Part shown: positions 17,696 to 28,600 of the stretch, piece after piece
Layout: each line of letters begins with the position of its first letter
Position numbering within the stretch: the first letter of the stretch is position 1
Assembly (NCBI RefSeq): GCF_900107275.1
Contig: NZ_FNPI01000004.1
Location: 124,001 to 188,000 of the forward strand
Length of the DNA stretch: 64,000 nucleotides
Reading direction: 5' to 3'
Source of the DNA: Evansella caseinilytica
GTDB taxonomy: Bacteria > Bacillota > Bacilli > Bacillales > Salisediminibacteriaceae
Made by a program: the position numbers and the translations under genes
The notes under the pieces: generated by a model
What the model saw: only the letters and a program-made list of their open reading frames with translations
Databases searched by the model: none
Told to the model about the DNA's origin: nothing

Positions 17696-17768
17696 GAGCG
17701 TGTACAAAAAGGCAATGGTTCCGCGTGTTTCAAAAGATAAAAAGCGATCTTTTGGAACGAACACTTAA
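17695..17768. repeat. composite of two GTTCAAAAAG-type repeat ends
   Basis: A left end AGAGCGTGTACAAAAAGG followed by CAATGGTTCCGC abuts a complete short element at 17724-17768 (CGTGTTTCAAAAG ... CTTTTGGAACGAACACTTA). The left part recurs at 59043-59073, where different sequence follows CCGC. Confidence 0.7.
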
Positions 17769-17782
17769 ACAATCAATATGTT

Positions 17783-17811
17783 TTGAGGAATCATTCCTAT
17801 AGTGGTAAAAT
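17783..17811 (+). promoter_or_regulatory. sigma-A promoter of odhAB
   Basis: TTGAGG (17783-17788), a 17-bp spacer and TAAAAT (17806-17811), giving a start near 17818 and a leader of about 75 bases. Confidence 0.7.
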
Positions 17812-17825
17812 AATGAATGGAAGCG

Positions 17826-17851
17826 TTTAACACTATGGATATAGTGTTAAA
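17826..17851. promoter_or_regulatory. 11-bp perfect inverted repeat at the odhAB transcription start
   Basis: TTTAACACTAT (17826-17836) and ATAGTGTTAAA (17841-17851) with a GGAT spacer. It starts about 8 bases after the predicted start point, a typical repressor position. It is two bases longer in the centre than an NrdR box. An imperfect cre-like ATGGAAGCGTTTAAC overlaps its left edge (17817-17831). Confidence 0.7.
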
Positions 17852-17893
17852 TAAACTGACATCTATTATCGCGATCAATGGAGGGTTCGTCGG

Positions 17894-20749
17894 ATGAGCA
17901 ACAACGAAATACGTTTTGATCAAGGCTGGCAACAATTTTATGGTCCGAATCTTGGCTACATGCTCGAAGTATACGATGATTATCAGGAACATCCAGGCGA
18001 TGTGGAAGCGGAACTGCGGCTTTTTTTTGAAAAATGGGGGCCGCCGCCAAACGGAAATGGAGCAAGCGGCAGAACTGTTGAAGGACGGCAGGACCACCAA
18101 CTTGCCGCAACGCAGATGGCAACGGTGGCAAATGCCATCAAATTAGCTGATTCGATCAGGAAAAACGGTCATTTAATGGCCAATATTTCTCCCGTGGAGG
18201 AAAAGGATAGCATTGAATTATTTCAGTTGGGTGATTACGAGTTGACAGAGGCGGATTTAAGAAAAATACCTGCTGCGTTAATATCCGCGGATGCGCCGGA
18301 GCATGTGACGGACGGTTATGAAGCGATTCAGCATTTACGACATGTGTACACCGACACGATGGCGTTTGAATTTCATCAAGTACACGATATCGCTGAGCGG
18401 AGATGGCTGATCCACATGGTGGAATCGGGGGAATACCGGCCGAAATATTCCACGGAGAAGAAAATCCGGATTTTGAACCGCTTAAACAAAGTGGAAGGCT
18501 TTGAACATTTTCTTCATAAAACCTTTGTCGGCCAAAAGCGGTTTTCGATTGAGGGCCTGGACAGCATGGTTCCGATGCTTGATGATATTGTCAGGCAAAG
18601 CGTCGAGGACGGTGTAAGAAAAATGATGATCGGCATGGCGCACAGAGGCCGGCTGAATGTTCTGGCACATGTTCTCGGCAAACCGTACGAGATGATTTTT
18701 TCCGAGTTTCATGACGCGCCGAATAAAGAGCTTGTGCCGTCCGAAGGCTCCATCGGAATTAACTATGGCTGGACAGGGGATGTGAAATATCATCTCGGTG
18801 CGGATCGGGAAATAACCGAGCAAACGGTCAAAGCAACGATAACGCTGGCTAATAATCCGAGCCATCTGGAATTTGTAAATCCGGTTGTCGAGGGCTTTGC
18901 CAGAGCGGCGCAGGAAAACCGGAAAAAACCTGGCCACCCTGATCAGGATAAAAACGCGGCAATGCCGATTCTGATACACGGTGATGCGGCATTTCCCGGA
19001 CAGGGGATCGTGGCGGAAACGTTGAATTTAAGTCAGCTCAGGGGGTACTCCACCGGTGGAACCGTCCATATCATCGCAAACAATATGATCGGTTTTACAA
19101 CAACGAGCAGTGATTCACGATCGACAAAATATGCGAGCGATTTAGCGAAAGGCTTTGAAATTCCTGTGATTCACGTCAACGCCGATGATCCGGAAGCATG
19201 TGTGGCAGTGATGCGCTTGGCATATAGATATCGCAGGCAGTTTAACAAAGATATTGTCATTGATCTGATCGGCTACCGACGTTTTGGTCACAATGAAATG
19301 GATGAACCTTTGGCAACCCAGCCGAGTCTGTACAAACGAATTAAACAGCATCCAACGGTCTATCAACAATACGGCGACAAGCTCGCACAGCAAGGGCTGA
19401 TAGCGCATGAAGAACTCTCTTTACTCAGACAGGAATTCCTGAGCGAGCTCGAAAGTAAAATGGAAGTGATCAAAAAGACAAGGAGTAATGCTGTAGAAAG
19501 TGAGATGGACCCGCCGCTTTACATTCAAGATCGCTTGGAAGGGATTGATACGAAAGTAAGTAAAGCTGTGTTAAAGCAAATAAACACGGAACTTTTGCAA
19601 TTTCCCGAGCAATTTGATGTGTTTCCGAAGCTGAAGAAGATTCTTGAAAGAAGAAGGAACGCCGTCGATGATGGGGGAAAAGTCGATTGGGCACTGGCGG
19701 AAACGCTTGCGTTCGCGACGATCGTCAGCGAAGGGACGCCAATTCGGCTGACCGGACAGGATTCAGAGCGTGGCACCTTTTCCCAACGCCACCTCGTCCT
19801 CCATGATTATAGCAGTGATAAAACGTATTCTCCCATTCATGCCATTCCTTCGGCAAACGCTTCGTTTGCCATCTACAACAGTCCGCTGTCAGAGGCGGCC
19901 TGCGTCGGTTTTGAGTACGGATATAATGTCTACGCTCCCGAGACACTGACAATCTGGGAAGCGCAATACGGCGATTTTTCCAATGGGGCGCAAGTGTTGT
20001 TTGATCAGTTTATTTCTGCCGGCCGCGCGAAATGGGGGCAAAAATCCGGGTTGATTTTGCTGCTGCCTCACGGTTACGAAGGGCAGGGACCGGAGCATTC
20101 CAGCGGCAGAGTCGAGCGCTTTCTGCAGCTTGCCGCAGAGAACAACTGGCACGTAGCTAACTTGACGAAGTCATCCCAATACTTTCATATCTTACGCAGA
20201 CAGGCGAAATCATTAGGGAAAAACGAAGTAAGGCCGCTTGTCATAATGACGCCGAAAAGCTTGCTGCGGAATGAGCGAGTAGCCGCAGATGCACGGCATT
20301 TGTCCGAAGGGCATTTTCTGCCAGTCATGCAACAGAACGGTCTCGGTCAGCAAAAGGACAAAGTAAAACGATTCGTTTTTTGCAGCGGAAAAATTGCCGT
20401 TGATCTTGAAGAAGGACTGTCGACTGCCGCTGAGCCCGATTGGCTGCAGATCGTGAGAATCGAAGAATTGTACCCGTTCCCGAAAAAGTACATACAGGAG
20501 CTGAAGAACGAATATCCGAGTGTGGCAGAATGGGTTTGGGTACAGGAAGAACCGAGAAACATGGGGGCGTGGCATTATATTTTACCTCATTTAAGAGAAA
20601 TGGCCGACAAAGATATTGCCATTCGCTACATCGGCCGCCGGCGTCGTTCAAGTACAGCGGAAGGCGATCCGAAAATGCACAAAAAAGAGCAGTCGAGAAT
20701 TGTCCGTGAAGCGTTAACTCGTGAGGTCAAAGGGAGAGATGAAGAATGA
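17894..20749 (+). CDS. odhA: 2-oxoglutarate dehydrogenase E1 component
   Basis: A thiamine-diphosphate-dependent E1 subunit that decarboxylates 2-oxoglutarate and passes the succinyl group to OdhB. Its 951 residues match the Bacillus form. The N-terminal E2-contact helix ([17 protein letters not shown]), the ThDP region [33 protein letters not shown] and the C-terminal [11 protein letters not shown] are all present. The start is ATG 17894, after GGAGGG. It overlaps odhB by 4 bp (ATGA). The E3 subunit (lpd) is not in this window, as in B. subtilis. Confidence 0.97.
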   Translation: MSNNEIRFDQGWQQFYGPNLGYMLEVYDDYQEHPGDVEAELRLFFEKWGPPPNGNGASGRTVEGRQDHQLAATQMATVANAIKLADSIRKNGHLMANISPVEEKDSIELFQLGDYELTEADLRKIPAALISADAPEHVTDGYEAIQHLRHVYTDTMAFEFHQVHDIAERRWLIHMVESGEYRPKYSTEKKIRILNRLNKVEGFEHFLHKTFVGQKRFSIEGLDSMVPMLDDIVRQSVEDGVRKMMIGMAHRGRLNVLAHVLGKPYEMIFSEFHDAPNKELVPSEGSIGINYGWTGDVKYHLGADREITEQTVKATITLANNPSHLEFVNPVVEGFARAAQENRKKPGHPDQDKNAAMPILIHGDAAFPGQGIVAETLNLSQLRGYSTGGTVHIIANNMIGFTTTSSDSRSTKYASDLAKGFEIPVIHVNADDPEACVAVMRLAYRYRRQFNKDIVIDLIGYRRFGHNEMDEPLATQPSLYKRIKQHPTVYQQYGDKLAQQGLIAHEELSLLRQEFLSELESKMEVIKKTRSNAVESEMDPPLYIQDRLEGIDTKVSKAVLKQINTELLQFPEQFDVFPKLKKILERRRNAVDDGGKVDWALAETLAFATIVSEGTPIRLTGQDSERGTFSQRHLVLHDYSSDKTYSPIHAIPSANASFAIYNSPLSEAACVGFEYGYNVYAPETLTIWEAQYGDFSNGAQVLFDQFISAGRAKWGQKSGLILLLPHGYEGQGPEHSSGRVERFLQLAAENNWHVANLTKSSQYFHILRRQAKSLGKNEVRPLVIMTPKSLLRNERVAADARHLSEGHFLPVMQQNGLGQQKDKVKRFVFCSGKIAVDLEEGLSTAAEPDWLQIVRIEELYPFPKKYIQELKNEYPSVAEWVWVQEEPRNMGAWHYILPHLREMADKDIAIRYIGRRRRSSTAEGDPKMHKKEQSRIVREALTREVKGRDEE

Positions 20750-21996
20750 TGGAAGTCAAAGTACCTGAATTGGCAGAATCGGTGACAGAAGGGACGGTTG
20801 CCGCGTGGCTGAAAAATCCTGGTGATTACGTGGAAAAGGGAGAGCAACTTGTAGAATTGGAAACAGATAAGGTAAATGTGGAAATTGCCGCAGAGGAAGG
20901 CGGAATTTTACAGGAAATATTGGCGGAGCCGGGAGATACGGTAAAAGTTGGCGACGTTATTGCACAATTAAATACTTCCGCGTCCGCGGAAAAAGGAGTA
21001 CCGGCATCCGAACCAAATAAGCCGGCAGCGGAGCAAAAAACACTATCGGCAGCTGACCAGTCTGTTCCTGCCGCTGCAGAAGCAGACTTGAAGAAAAGCC
21101 GCTTGCTGCGGCCTGTCGCCACTCCGGCAGCACGGAGGCATGCGAGAGAGAAGGGGATTGATTTAAACGAGGTCGCAGCGCGTGACCCGCTCGGCCGTCT
21201 GCGAAAATCGGACGTGATGGAGCATTTAGCGGTAAAAGCGGAAGCTGGGAGGCTAAATAAAACAGAGCAACCTGTTTTTGAAGCGGATGCTGGCAAACCG
21301 GTTGAACGGATCCGCATGTCGAGACGTCGGCAGACGATTGCGCAGCGCCTCGTGGAAGCACAACAGACAGCCGCGATGCTGACAACATTTAATGAAGTGG
21401 ACATGACAAACTTACTTGATTTACGAAATCGGCGGAAAGATCAATTTCTGGAAGCTAATGGAGTGAAGCTCGGCTTCATGTCGTTTTTCACAAAGGCGGT
21501 CATCGGAGCGCTGAAAAAGTATCCATATGTCAATGCGGAAATTAACGGAGACGATATTTTGCTGAAAAAATTTTATGATATCGGCATTGCTGTTTCCACG
21601 GAGGACGGTCTCGTTGTTCCGGTAGTAAGTGACGCCGATCGCCTCGATTTTGCCGGTATTGAAAAAGAAATAGCCCGTCTGGCGGCAAAGGCTCATGAAA
21701 AGAAACTTGCTCTCAGCGATCTGCAAGGCGGAACGTTTACGATCACGAATGGGGGCGTTTTCGGATCATTGTGGTCTACGCCGATCTTGAACGCTCCGCA
21801 AGTAGGGATTTTAGGCATGCATAAAGTGCAAATGCGGCCGGTTGCCATTGATGATGAACGCTTTGAAAACCGGCCGATGATGTACTTGGCTCTTTCCTAT
21901 GATCACCGCATCATTGACGGAAAAGATGCCGTCGGCTTCCTTGTTAAAGTAAAGGAGTTGATTGAAGATCCGGAGGCATTGCTGCTGGAAGGCTGA
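20746..21996 (+). CDS. odhB: 2-oxoglutarate dehydrogenase E2 (dihydrolipoyl succinyltransferase)
   Basis: A 416-residue E2 core. It has an N-terminal lipoyl domain (K42 in ETDKVNVE carries the lipoyl group), an Ala/Pro-rich linker (about 80-118), the E3/E1-binding domain (about 120-162, beginning [12 protein letters not shown]), a second linker, and the acyltransferase domain ending in [12 protein letters not shown] with its catalytic His. It is translationally coupled to odhA through ATGA. Two tandem ATGs make the first residue uncertain by one codon. Confidence 0.97.
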   Translation: MMEVKVPELAESVTEGTVAAWLKNPGDYVEKGEQLVELETDKVNVEIAAEEGGILQEILAEPGDTVKVGDVIAQLNTSASAEKGVPASEPNKPAAEQKTLSAADQSVPAAAEADLKKSRLLRPVATPAARRHAREKGIDLNEVAARDPLGRLRKSDVMEHLAVKAEAGRLNKTEQPVFEADAGKPVERIRMSRRRQTIAQRLVEAQQTAAMLTTFNEVDMTNLLDLRNRRKDQFLEANGVKLGFMSFFTKAVIGALKKYPYVNAEINGDDILLKKFYDIGIAVSTEDGLVVPVVSDADRLDFAGIEKEIARLAAKAHEKKLALSDLQGGTFTITNGGVFGSLWSTPILNAPQVGILGMHKVQMRPVAIDDERFENRPMMYLALSYDHRIIDGKDAVGFLVKVKELIEDPEALLLEG

Positions 21997-22167
21997 GAAA
22001 ATAATTCGGGTAAACTGCGCAGTTGATTGCCACACATTTCATTTAACGTATTCATTGCCATAATCACAGCTCATGATCCTCACGCAAGAATTATGAAGAC
22101 AAAACGAAGTATGAATGAATACCCATTATAAATAAAGGAAATTCTTTCCGGTTTGTTGAAGTATATT

Positions 22168-22218
22168 ATAGGGGGTGTCTTAAAAGGGAAAAAACACCCT
22201 TTTGAGACACCCCCTATA
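22168..22218. terminator. bidirectional terminator-like hairpin, GGGGTGTCT family copy 1
   Basis: TATAGGGGGTGTCTTAAAAG at its left arm pairs over 22 positions with the right arm ending CACCCCCTATA, with one G-U pair and a short A-rich loop. The 18-base right arm (22197-22214) is identical to that at 61064-61081. It lies 171 bp after odhB. Confidence 0.8.
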
Positions 22219-22273
22219 AGAAAAATGATCCTTGTTGGCAGATAGGCAGATACGTTGAAGGAATGGTTAGAAT

Positions 22274-22999
22274 ATGACGGAATTTTTAATAGGCAGCGGG
22301 CTGGCTGCCGCCGCGACAGGACTAGGTGCCGTTCCCGCACTACTATTCAGCAGCGCAACGCACAAATTCAGAGATGTACTGCTGGCATTTTGTTCGGGAG
22401 TCATGATGGCTGCCGCGGCTTTTGAATTGCTTCCGCAAGCACTGGCATTTTCCGATATCGTCATCGTTACGCTTGGTGTTATGGCAGGAATATTGCTGTT
22501 GACATTACTTGAACAAAACATCCCGCATGTTCATTTGGATCACGAATCACGCTCCGTTGACATTGACAATAAAGCAGCGCTGATTATTGCCGCGATTTCG
22601 TTGCATAATCTGCCGGAAGGATTGTCTGTTGGTGTCAGCTACGCGAGTGGAGCGGAAGGATTGGGACATATTATCGCGATCGCCATCGGCTTGCAGAATA
22701 TACCCGAAGGATTTCTTGTTGCCTATTTTTTGCTGCAGCAAAAGGTGAGGAAAAAAATCGCGTTTCTATTAGCCATGTTTACCGGTTTGATCGAATATGC
22801 CGCCGCCATTTGCGGCTACGTTTTAACAAACTATTTATCGGTACTCGTTCCATTCGGCCTAGCGTTCGCAGCCGGCTCCATGCTCTACATCGTTTATAAA
22901 GAACTGATTCCGGAAAGTCATGGCGACGGTAACGCGCTGAGCGCCACGTACTCGTTTATTTTCGGTTTACTGGGCATGCTCTGGCTGACTCAGCTATAG
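22274..22999 (+). CDS. ZIP family metal transporter
   Basis: A 241-residue ZIP-type divalent metal transporter (zinc or iron uptake). It has eight predicted helices, with the metal-site helix IV motif HNLPEG at 111-116 and helix V QNIPEG at 141-146; in helix V the usual H/E pattern starts with Q. A short His-rich loop HVHLDH (85-90) precedes them. Its stop codon directly abuts the stop of the converging gene with no base between. No Zur- or Fur-like box was noticed upstream. Confidence 0.88.
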   Translation: MTEFLIGSGLAAAATGLGAVPALLFSSATHKFRDVLLAFCSGVMMAAAAFELLPQALAFSDIVIVTLGVMAGILLLTLLEQNIPHVHLDHESRSVDIDNKAALIIAAISLHNLPEGLSVGVSYASGAEGLGHIIAIAIGLQNIPEGFLVAYFLLQQKVRKKIAFLLAMFTGLIEYAAAICGYVLTNYLSVLVPFGLAFAAGSMLYIVYKELIPESHGDGNALSATYSFIFGLLGMLWLTQL

Positions 23000-23344
23000 C
23001 TACTGTTTACCCCTGTTTCTTTTTCGTTGTAAAAAGATGGCGCGGGCGATGAACAAAAATGACAGCAGGAGGTAATACAAAACGGAAAACCACAGCCATT
23101 TCTGCCCTTCCACAATAGGAATAAACAAAATAACCGCGATATTGACCACGACAAGGCGTTGAAACCATGTCTTCGTCATCCTGGGTAAATAAATGAAAAA
23201 TATCCCAATACTTAACGCAAGCAGAAATGTGGCTGTCATAAAATATGGATGATCGGGCAGCCCTTCGACCTGGTAAAAAAGCACGAAGAGTGCAGCTAAA
23301 AACAACAGCAGAAATACTGCCTCATCTTTCCTTTCCAATTGCAT
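23000..23344 (-). CDS. small membrane protein
   Basis: A 114-residue protein with four hydrophobic segments (about 12-30, 36-54, 63-80, 84-104) and a basic C-terminus (QRKRNRGKQ). The start at 23344 follows AAAGGA; an in-frame ATG at 23359 lacks a site. It begins 19 bp after the rarD stop, so it is probably the second gene of that unit. No family is recognised. Confidence 0.7.
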   Translation of the reverse strand: MQLERKDEAVFLLLFLAALFVLFYQVEGLPDHPYFMTATFLLALSIGIFFIYLPRMTKTWFQRLVVVNIAVILFIPIVEGQKWLWFSVLYYLLLSFLFIARAIFLQRKRNRGKQ

Positions 23345-23363
23345 CGATTCCTTTCCCATTAGT

Positions 23364-24332
23364 TTATCGCGAGCCCGCCTCAGACAATGCTGTAGGCGCT
23401 GTAGCGGTTACAGGCGGGAGATGTTTCTTTGCTTTTCTTCGCTTCGAGTGCCATTGACTGAAAGCAAAAAGGAGCAGCGCAACCCAGATAAACGAATATG
23501 CGGTGAAGTGAACGGTCGTAAATGTTTCCTTATATACAAAGATTCCAAGCAGAAGCATCATCGTTGGCGCGATGTATTGCAAAAAACCTATCATGGAAAG
23601 CGGGATTCGTTTCGCACCGGCAGCGAATAGTAATAGCGGTGTTGCGGAAGCGACACCAGTGCCTGCCAACAGCCAAAAGCTGATGCCATCGTTGAAATAA
23701 AACATTTGTGAAGACAAGCCGTACCGTGCCAAAAGGAAGCTTACAGCGATGGGAGCCGTCAGTAGTGATTCAATGGCGACGCTGCTTAACGCGCCTGTCT
23801 GAACCGTTTTTTTGATCAGCCCGTACAGGCCGAAGCTGATGGCAAGGCTGATGGCGATATAAGGAAATGCTCCTACCATTAACGTTAACATCATCACCGC
23901 TGCTGCTGCCATACAAACCGCTGCCCATTGCAGCTTCAGCAACCGCTCTTTAAGAAATAACACACCTAGCAGCACGCTTATCAGCGGATTGATATAGTAG
24001 CCAAGGCTTGCTTCCACAACATGATCATAGGCTACAGCCCAAATATAGGTAAACCAGTTGCAGGTGATCAGCAAGGAAGCGCAAATCATTGCCACCAACA
24101 GTTTCGGTTGTTTGACCAGCAATTTGCACTCACTTAAAAAGCTGGGGCCTTTCCCGATGATAGTAAGCAGGAAGCCCATAAACAGCAGCGACCAGATAAT
24201 CCGGTGGGCGAGTACCTCCTCCGATGGAATATAATCAAGCCATTTCCAGTAAATCGGCAGCAATCCCCACATGAAATAAGCTCCTGTGCCGGATAAAATC
24301 CCCCATTTGGATGAAGTTAATGCATCAGCCAT
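23364..24332 (-). CDS. rarD: EamA/RarD family transporter
   Basis: A 322-residue drug/metabolite-transporter superfamily protein of the RarD type, with about ten transmembrane helices in two EamA halves. The opening KWGILSGTGAYFMWGLLPIY and the ASLGYYINPLISVLLG segment are characteristic. The start is ATG 24332, six bases after GAAGGGA; an in-frame TTG 18 bases upstream overlaps that site. The substrate is unknown. It lies 32 bp after the kinase-like gene on the same strand. Confidence 0.9.
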   Translation of the reverse strand: MADALTSSKWGILSGTGAYFMWGLLPIYWKWLDYIPSEEVLAHRIIWSLLFMGFLLTIIGKGPSFLSECKLLVKQPKLLVAMICASLLITCNWFTYIWAVAYDHVVEASLGYYINPLISVLLGVLFLKERLLKLQWAAVCMAAAAVMMLTLMVGAFPYIAISLAISFGLYGLIKKTVQTGALSSVAIESLLTAPIAVSFLLARYGLSSQMFYFNDGISFWLLAGTGVASATPLLLFAAGAKRIPLSMIGFLQYIAPTMMLLLGIFVYKETFTTVHFTAYSFIWVALLLFAFSQWHSKRRKAKKHLPPVTATAPTALSEAGSR

Positions 24333-24364
24333 GCGAGTCCCTTCTTTCAAGTGCTAGGTTTTCC

Positions 24365-25390
24365 TTATTGTTGATTTATCATTTTTTTTGCCGCCTGATA
24401 AAGCGTTTCATACGGAAGGTCAATCACCGGCTGCTGCTGAACAATCCTATGCCGCATGCGGGATAACATGTTTTCCTGTTTTTCCGTCATCTCCCCATGC
24501 CACTCTTTTTGAAGGATGGCAAATAAATCACAGTCACGCAAGCGCAAAAAGAGCGGCAGGTTCTCGATTTCAAGCAGAGAAAGTTCATATTCCGACAGGT
24601 AACCTGCAAGAAGACTGGTAAAAAATGTCTCGGCAAACGCCTGCTGCTCTGTGGACGTTCCAGTAAATTTCCAAAGTGAATAGTACAGCGGCATGGCCAA
24701 ATCGTGGACTAAATAATGGTAGGCACAATCATCGAAGTCAAACAGCCACAGCCGCTTGCCGTTATAATAAAAATTTCCTGAGTGAAGATCTGTGTGAGTC
24801 AGGAAGTAATTCGCTGAATGCTTCGGCAGTGCGGTAATTACCTCGATAAGATGGTTCACTTCCTGTTTTAGCGTTGGGTCGTCGGGCAAAAAATCAGCAA
24901 ACACTTCACTGGACATTTCCATATAATCATCGCGGCGAGCTGTCCCGGCAGACGGCTGGTAATCTTTTGTTAACCGATGCAGTTCACCAATAGCTTTTCC
25001 CCAACGATAAAAAAACGTGGTATTTTCTTTATTTGTATTAATATCAACATGCTTGCCTTCCGCCATTTCGAAGGCGCTGAGATAGAACTCAGAACCGTCA
25101 ACGGCAATCTCCTCCGCGAGCCGCCCGTTAACCGAAGGCAGCGGACCACATACAGCCGCCCCGTTTCTTTTTAAATAGTGCAGCCAATCCATTTCGGCAT
25201 CAATTTGTTCCATCGTTCGATGACTCGAATGACAATATCTTAATACAATCGTTTTTCCATGTGCTTCGCCGCTATAAATGAAATTTTCAAAGCCGGCAAG
25301 CTCCTTTAAGCTTTCCAGTTCCACCGAGTACTGAGCTGCTCCCTGATGCAAGACTGCGGACGTAAAAATCGATTCCACTTCTTTTTTCAT
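24365..25390 (-). CDS. APH/CotS-like phosphotransferase
   Basis: A 341-residue protein of the aminoglycoside-phosphotransferase/choline-kinase fold (YerI, CotS and homoserine kinase type II relatives). The catalytic loop HTDLHSGNFYYNG and the metal-binding LFDFDDCAYHYLVHDLA are intact, so it is probably active. AAGGAG precedes the ATG. It is followed by rarD. The substrate cannot be told from sequence; relatives act on small alcohols or amino sugars, and some are spore-coat associated. Confidence 0.8.
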   Translation of the reverse strand: MKKEVESIFTSAVLHQGAAQYSVELESLKELAGFENFIYSGEAHGKTIVLRYCHSSHRTMEQIDAEMDWLHYLKRNGAAVCGPLPSVNGRLAEEIAVDGSEFYLSAFEMAEGKHVDINTNKENTTFFYRWGKAIGELHRLTKDYQPSAGTARRDDYMEMSSEVFADFLPDDPTLKQEVNHLIEVITALPKHSANYFLTHTDLHSGNFYYNGKRLWLFDFDDCAYHYLVHDLAMPLYYSLWKFTGTSTEQQAFAETFFTSLLAGYLSEYELSLLEIENLPLFLRLRDCDLFAILQKEWHGEMTEKQENMLSRMRHRIVQQQPVIDLPYETLYQAAKKMINQQ

Positions 25391-25420
25391 TTTTCTGCTC
25401 CTTGAACGTTTGATTTTATA

Positions 25421-25470
25421 TCCTGTACTAAAAGATTAAAACAATCTATTTGAACAAACACTATTATACA
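25421..25470. repeat. degenerate short GTTCAAAAAG element
   Basis: The right end TTTGAACAAACACTATTATA is clear; the left arm (GTACTAAAAGATTAAAAC) is decayed. It lies between the kinase-like gene and addB. Confidence 0.55.
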
Positions 25471-25541
25471 ATTAAATGCCGGAAGAGGTTAGCAGAAAAG
25501 CTTCATGCAAAACTGATTGCCCGCCTTCCAAAGTTTAAACA

Positions 25542-25570
25542 TTTATAAAATAGCAGTTATCCTTTACAAT
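25542..25570 (+). promoter_or_regulatory. candidate sigma-A promoter of the add-sbc operon
   Basis: TTTATA (25542-25547), a 17-bp spacer and TACAAT (25565-25570), about 70 bp upstream of addB. Confidence 0.5.
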
Positions 25571-25644
25571 GAATAGAGGTTCCGCAAACGAGAAATACAT
25601 ATCAGAGCGGTTGCTATTGTTATAGAAATGAAGAGGTGAAAGGC

Positions 25645-28600
25645 ATGTCAGTGACATTTTATATCGGGAGGTCAGGAACTGGTAAAACTTATACGATGCT
25701 GCAGGAGATTGCGAAGGAACTTCAGGAGAACCCGCGGGGAAAACCAATCATTTATCTCGTGCCTGACCAGATGACGTTTCAATCCGAAATGCATTTTGTT
25801 CACTCGAAGTTGCAGGGGATGACGAGACTGCAGGTACTGAGTTTTTCCAGACTTGCCTTGCGCGTTCTTCAAGAAACCGGCGGGATAGCAAGATACCATA
25901 TTCAAAAATCGGGAATGCATATGCTCCTTCGAAAAATAGTCGAGCAGGAAAAAGACAACTTCGCTATTTTCGGCAGGGCGACGGACACGAACGGTTTTAT
26001 TGAACAACTGGAGCAGCTTTTTTCAGAGTTTAAACGGTATGACGTAACGCCGGAATCGCTAAACGAACAAGAGGAACTTTTGCAAATAAAAGCGGAAAAA
26101 AAGCCCGGTGAACTGGTACTGCAAGACAAAATGCGCGATATGCGGCTCATCTATTCCAGGCTGGAGCAAGAGCTTGCCGGACAATATGTCGCGTCAGACG
26201 ATTATTTAAATCTGTTAAGCTCGCAAATCGCCAAATCGGACTACTTAAAGCACGCCAACGTTTATATAGACGGATTTTTCAGCTTCACGCCGCTGGAAAT
26301 GAAGGTGCTGGAAAACCTTCTCCTTCATTGTTCTTCAGCCGTATTCAGCCTCACGCTGGATCGGGCATACGATCAGCAGGAAAGCTTGAATGAGCTTGAT
26401 TTATTTTTTGAGACAGCGAAAACCTACCAGCAATTGCAGGCAATCTGCGAACAGCACAGGCTGAAGGCAACAGTAACTGCTTTCCGCGGGACAAAGCGAT
26501 TTCGCTCGCAGGCGCTGAAGCATTTAGAACAATATTATGATGTACGTCCAGCTCCGGTGATGGGGAAAAATGACGGCATCCGTTTGATTGCTGCCGTTCA
26601 TCGGCGCAGTGAAGTGGAAGGAGTTGCACGCCAAATCCTCCGGCTGGTCAGAGAGGAATCGTTCCGTTTCCGGGATATGGCGCTGCTGTTGAGGAATATG
26701 GAAAATTATGCGGATCTCCTGGAAACGGTGTTTACCGATTATCGCATCCCGTTTTTTATGGATCAAAAGCGCTCGATGTTAAATCATCCGGTGATTGAAT
26801 TCATCCGCTCCTCGCTGGAAATTATTCAAGGGCACTGGAGATATGAAGCAGTGTTTCGCTGCCTAAAAACGGATCTACTCTTTCCGCTGAAGGCCGATGT
26901 CAGCGAGATGAGAGAGCGTGTCGATCAACTGGAAAATTACGTCCTCGCCTACGGCATCCAAGGAGCCCGCTGGTATCAGGCAGAGCCATGGACTTATCGC
27001 CGGATTCGCACGTCGGCAGATGGAGAATGGAAACGGACGGCATACGAAGAAAATTTCGAACAGGAAATCAACCAGCTCCGTTGGGAACTGACGAAGCCGC
27101 TGGCGGAATTGGAAAAACAGCTAAAGCAGGACAAGTCGGTTCGTAAGCGCTGTGAAACATTATACAACTTTTTACAAGCGTGTCGCGTGCCTGAAAAGCT
27201 GGAACAAATGAGAAATACCGCAGTGGAAAACGGGGATTTACAGGCAGCGAGAGAGCATGATCAAGTGTGGTCCGCTGTAGTGGAATTGCTCGAGCAAATG
27301 GTGGAAATGACTGGCGAGGAAACGATGCCGTTTTCGATGTTTAAAGCAATGCTTGAGTCCGGGCTGGAAAGCATGAAGTTTTCTATCATCCCTCCTGCCT
27401 TGGATCAGGTCATCGTTGCCGACATGGAGCATTCCAGGCTGTCCGCTGTGCGCTGCGCGTTTATTCTCGGGGTGAACGACGGCGTGATTCCCGCGAAGCC
27501 TGATGAGGGGGGGATTATGAGCGAAGAAGAACGGGATCAACTGCAGCAGGACGGCATGAAGCTTGCTCCGGGGAGTACGAGACAGTTGCTGAATGAATCG
27601 TTTTTGATTTATATGGCGCAGTCGACGCCGGCGGAGCAGCTTTATTTGACGTATCCGCTTGCGGACGATGAAGGCCGAACATTGCAGCCGTCGATTATTT
27701 TAAAACGGATCAAAGACCTTTGCCCAACGATGACGGAGCAGCTGTGGCTGCAGGAACCGACGGATATGGCGGAAGCGGAGCAATTTCAGTTTATCAACGG
27801 ACCCGAAAAAACGCTGTCGTACTTGACATATCAGCTACAGTCGTGGAAGAAGGGCTATCCGGTTCCCGACTTCTGGTGGGATGTGTACAACTGGTACTGC
27901 CGCGGCGAGACGTGGCGCACGCACGTGAAAAACACCCTTCACAGCCTGTTTTACACTAACAAGGCAGAGCCGCTGTCAAGAAAAACAAGTGCCGAGCTGT
28001 ACGGCGAGCATTTACAAACGAGCGTTTCCCGGATGGAACTGTATCAGCACTGCGCTTTTTCTCAGTATGCCAACTACGGACTTTCCTTAAAAGAAAGGGA
28101 CACGTTCAAGCTGGAGGCGCCGGATGTGGGAACGTTGTTTCACGCCGCCTTAAAGGAGCTGGCGGAATTGCTGCGAAAGCAAGGACGTGATTTTTCTAAC
28201 TTGTCCAATGAAGAATGCGATGTGCTGGCGAAGCAGATTGTTCATGACCTGGCACCAAAAATTCAGCGGGAAATTCTCCTCAGCTCTAACCGCTACCATT
28301 ATATTAAGCAGAAGCTTGAAGAAGTGGTGGCGCGTGCTTCGAAAGTGCTGTCTGAGCAGGCAAGGTTCTCCGGGTTTTCTCCCGTCGGGCTGGAAGTGTC
28401 TTTCGGACCGAATCAGGAGTTGCCGCCGCTCCAGTTCAAACTGGAAAACGGATGTACGATGGAACTCGTTGGCCGAATCGACCGGGTGGATCGCTCGGAA
28501 GGAGATAACGGGGTGTATTTAAGGATCATTGATTATAAATCAAGCAAAAAGGATGTCCGCTTGAACGATGTGTACTACGGGCTGGCATTACAAATGCTGA

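Noticed and set aside
17817-17831. cre site at odhAB
   Set aside because: ATGGAAGCGTTTAAC is one base out of register with the CcpA consensus at its right half; kept only as a remark.
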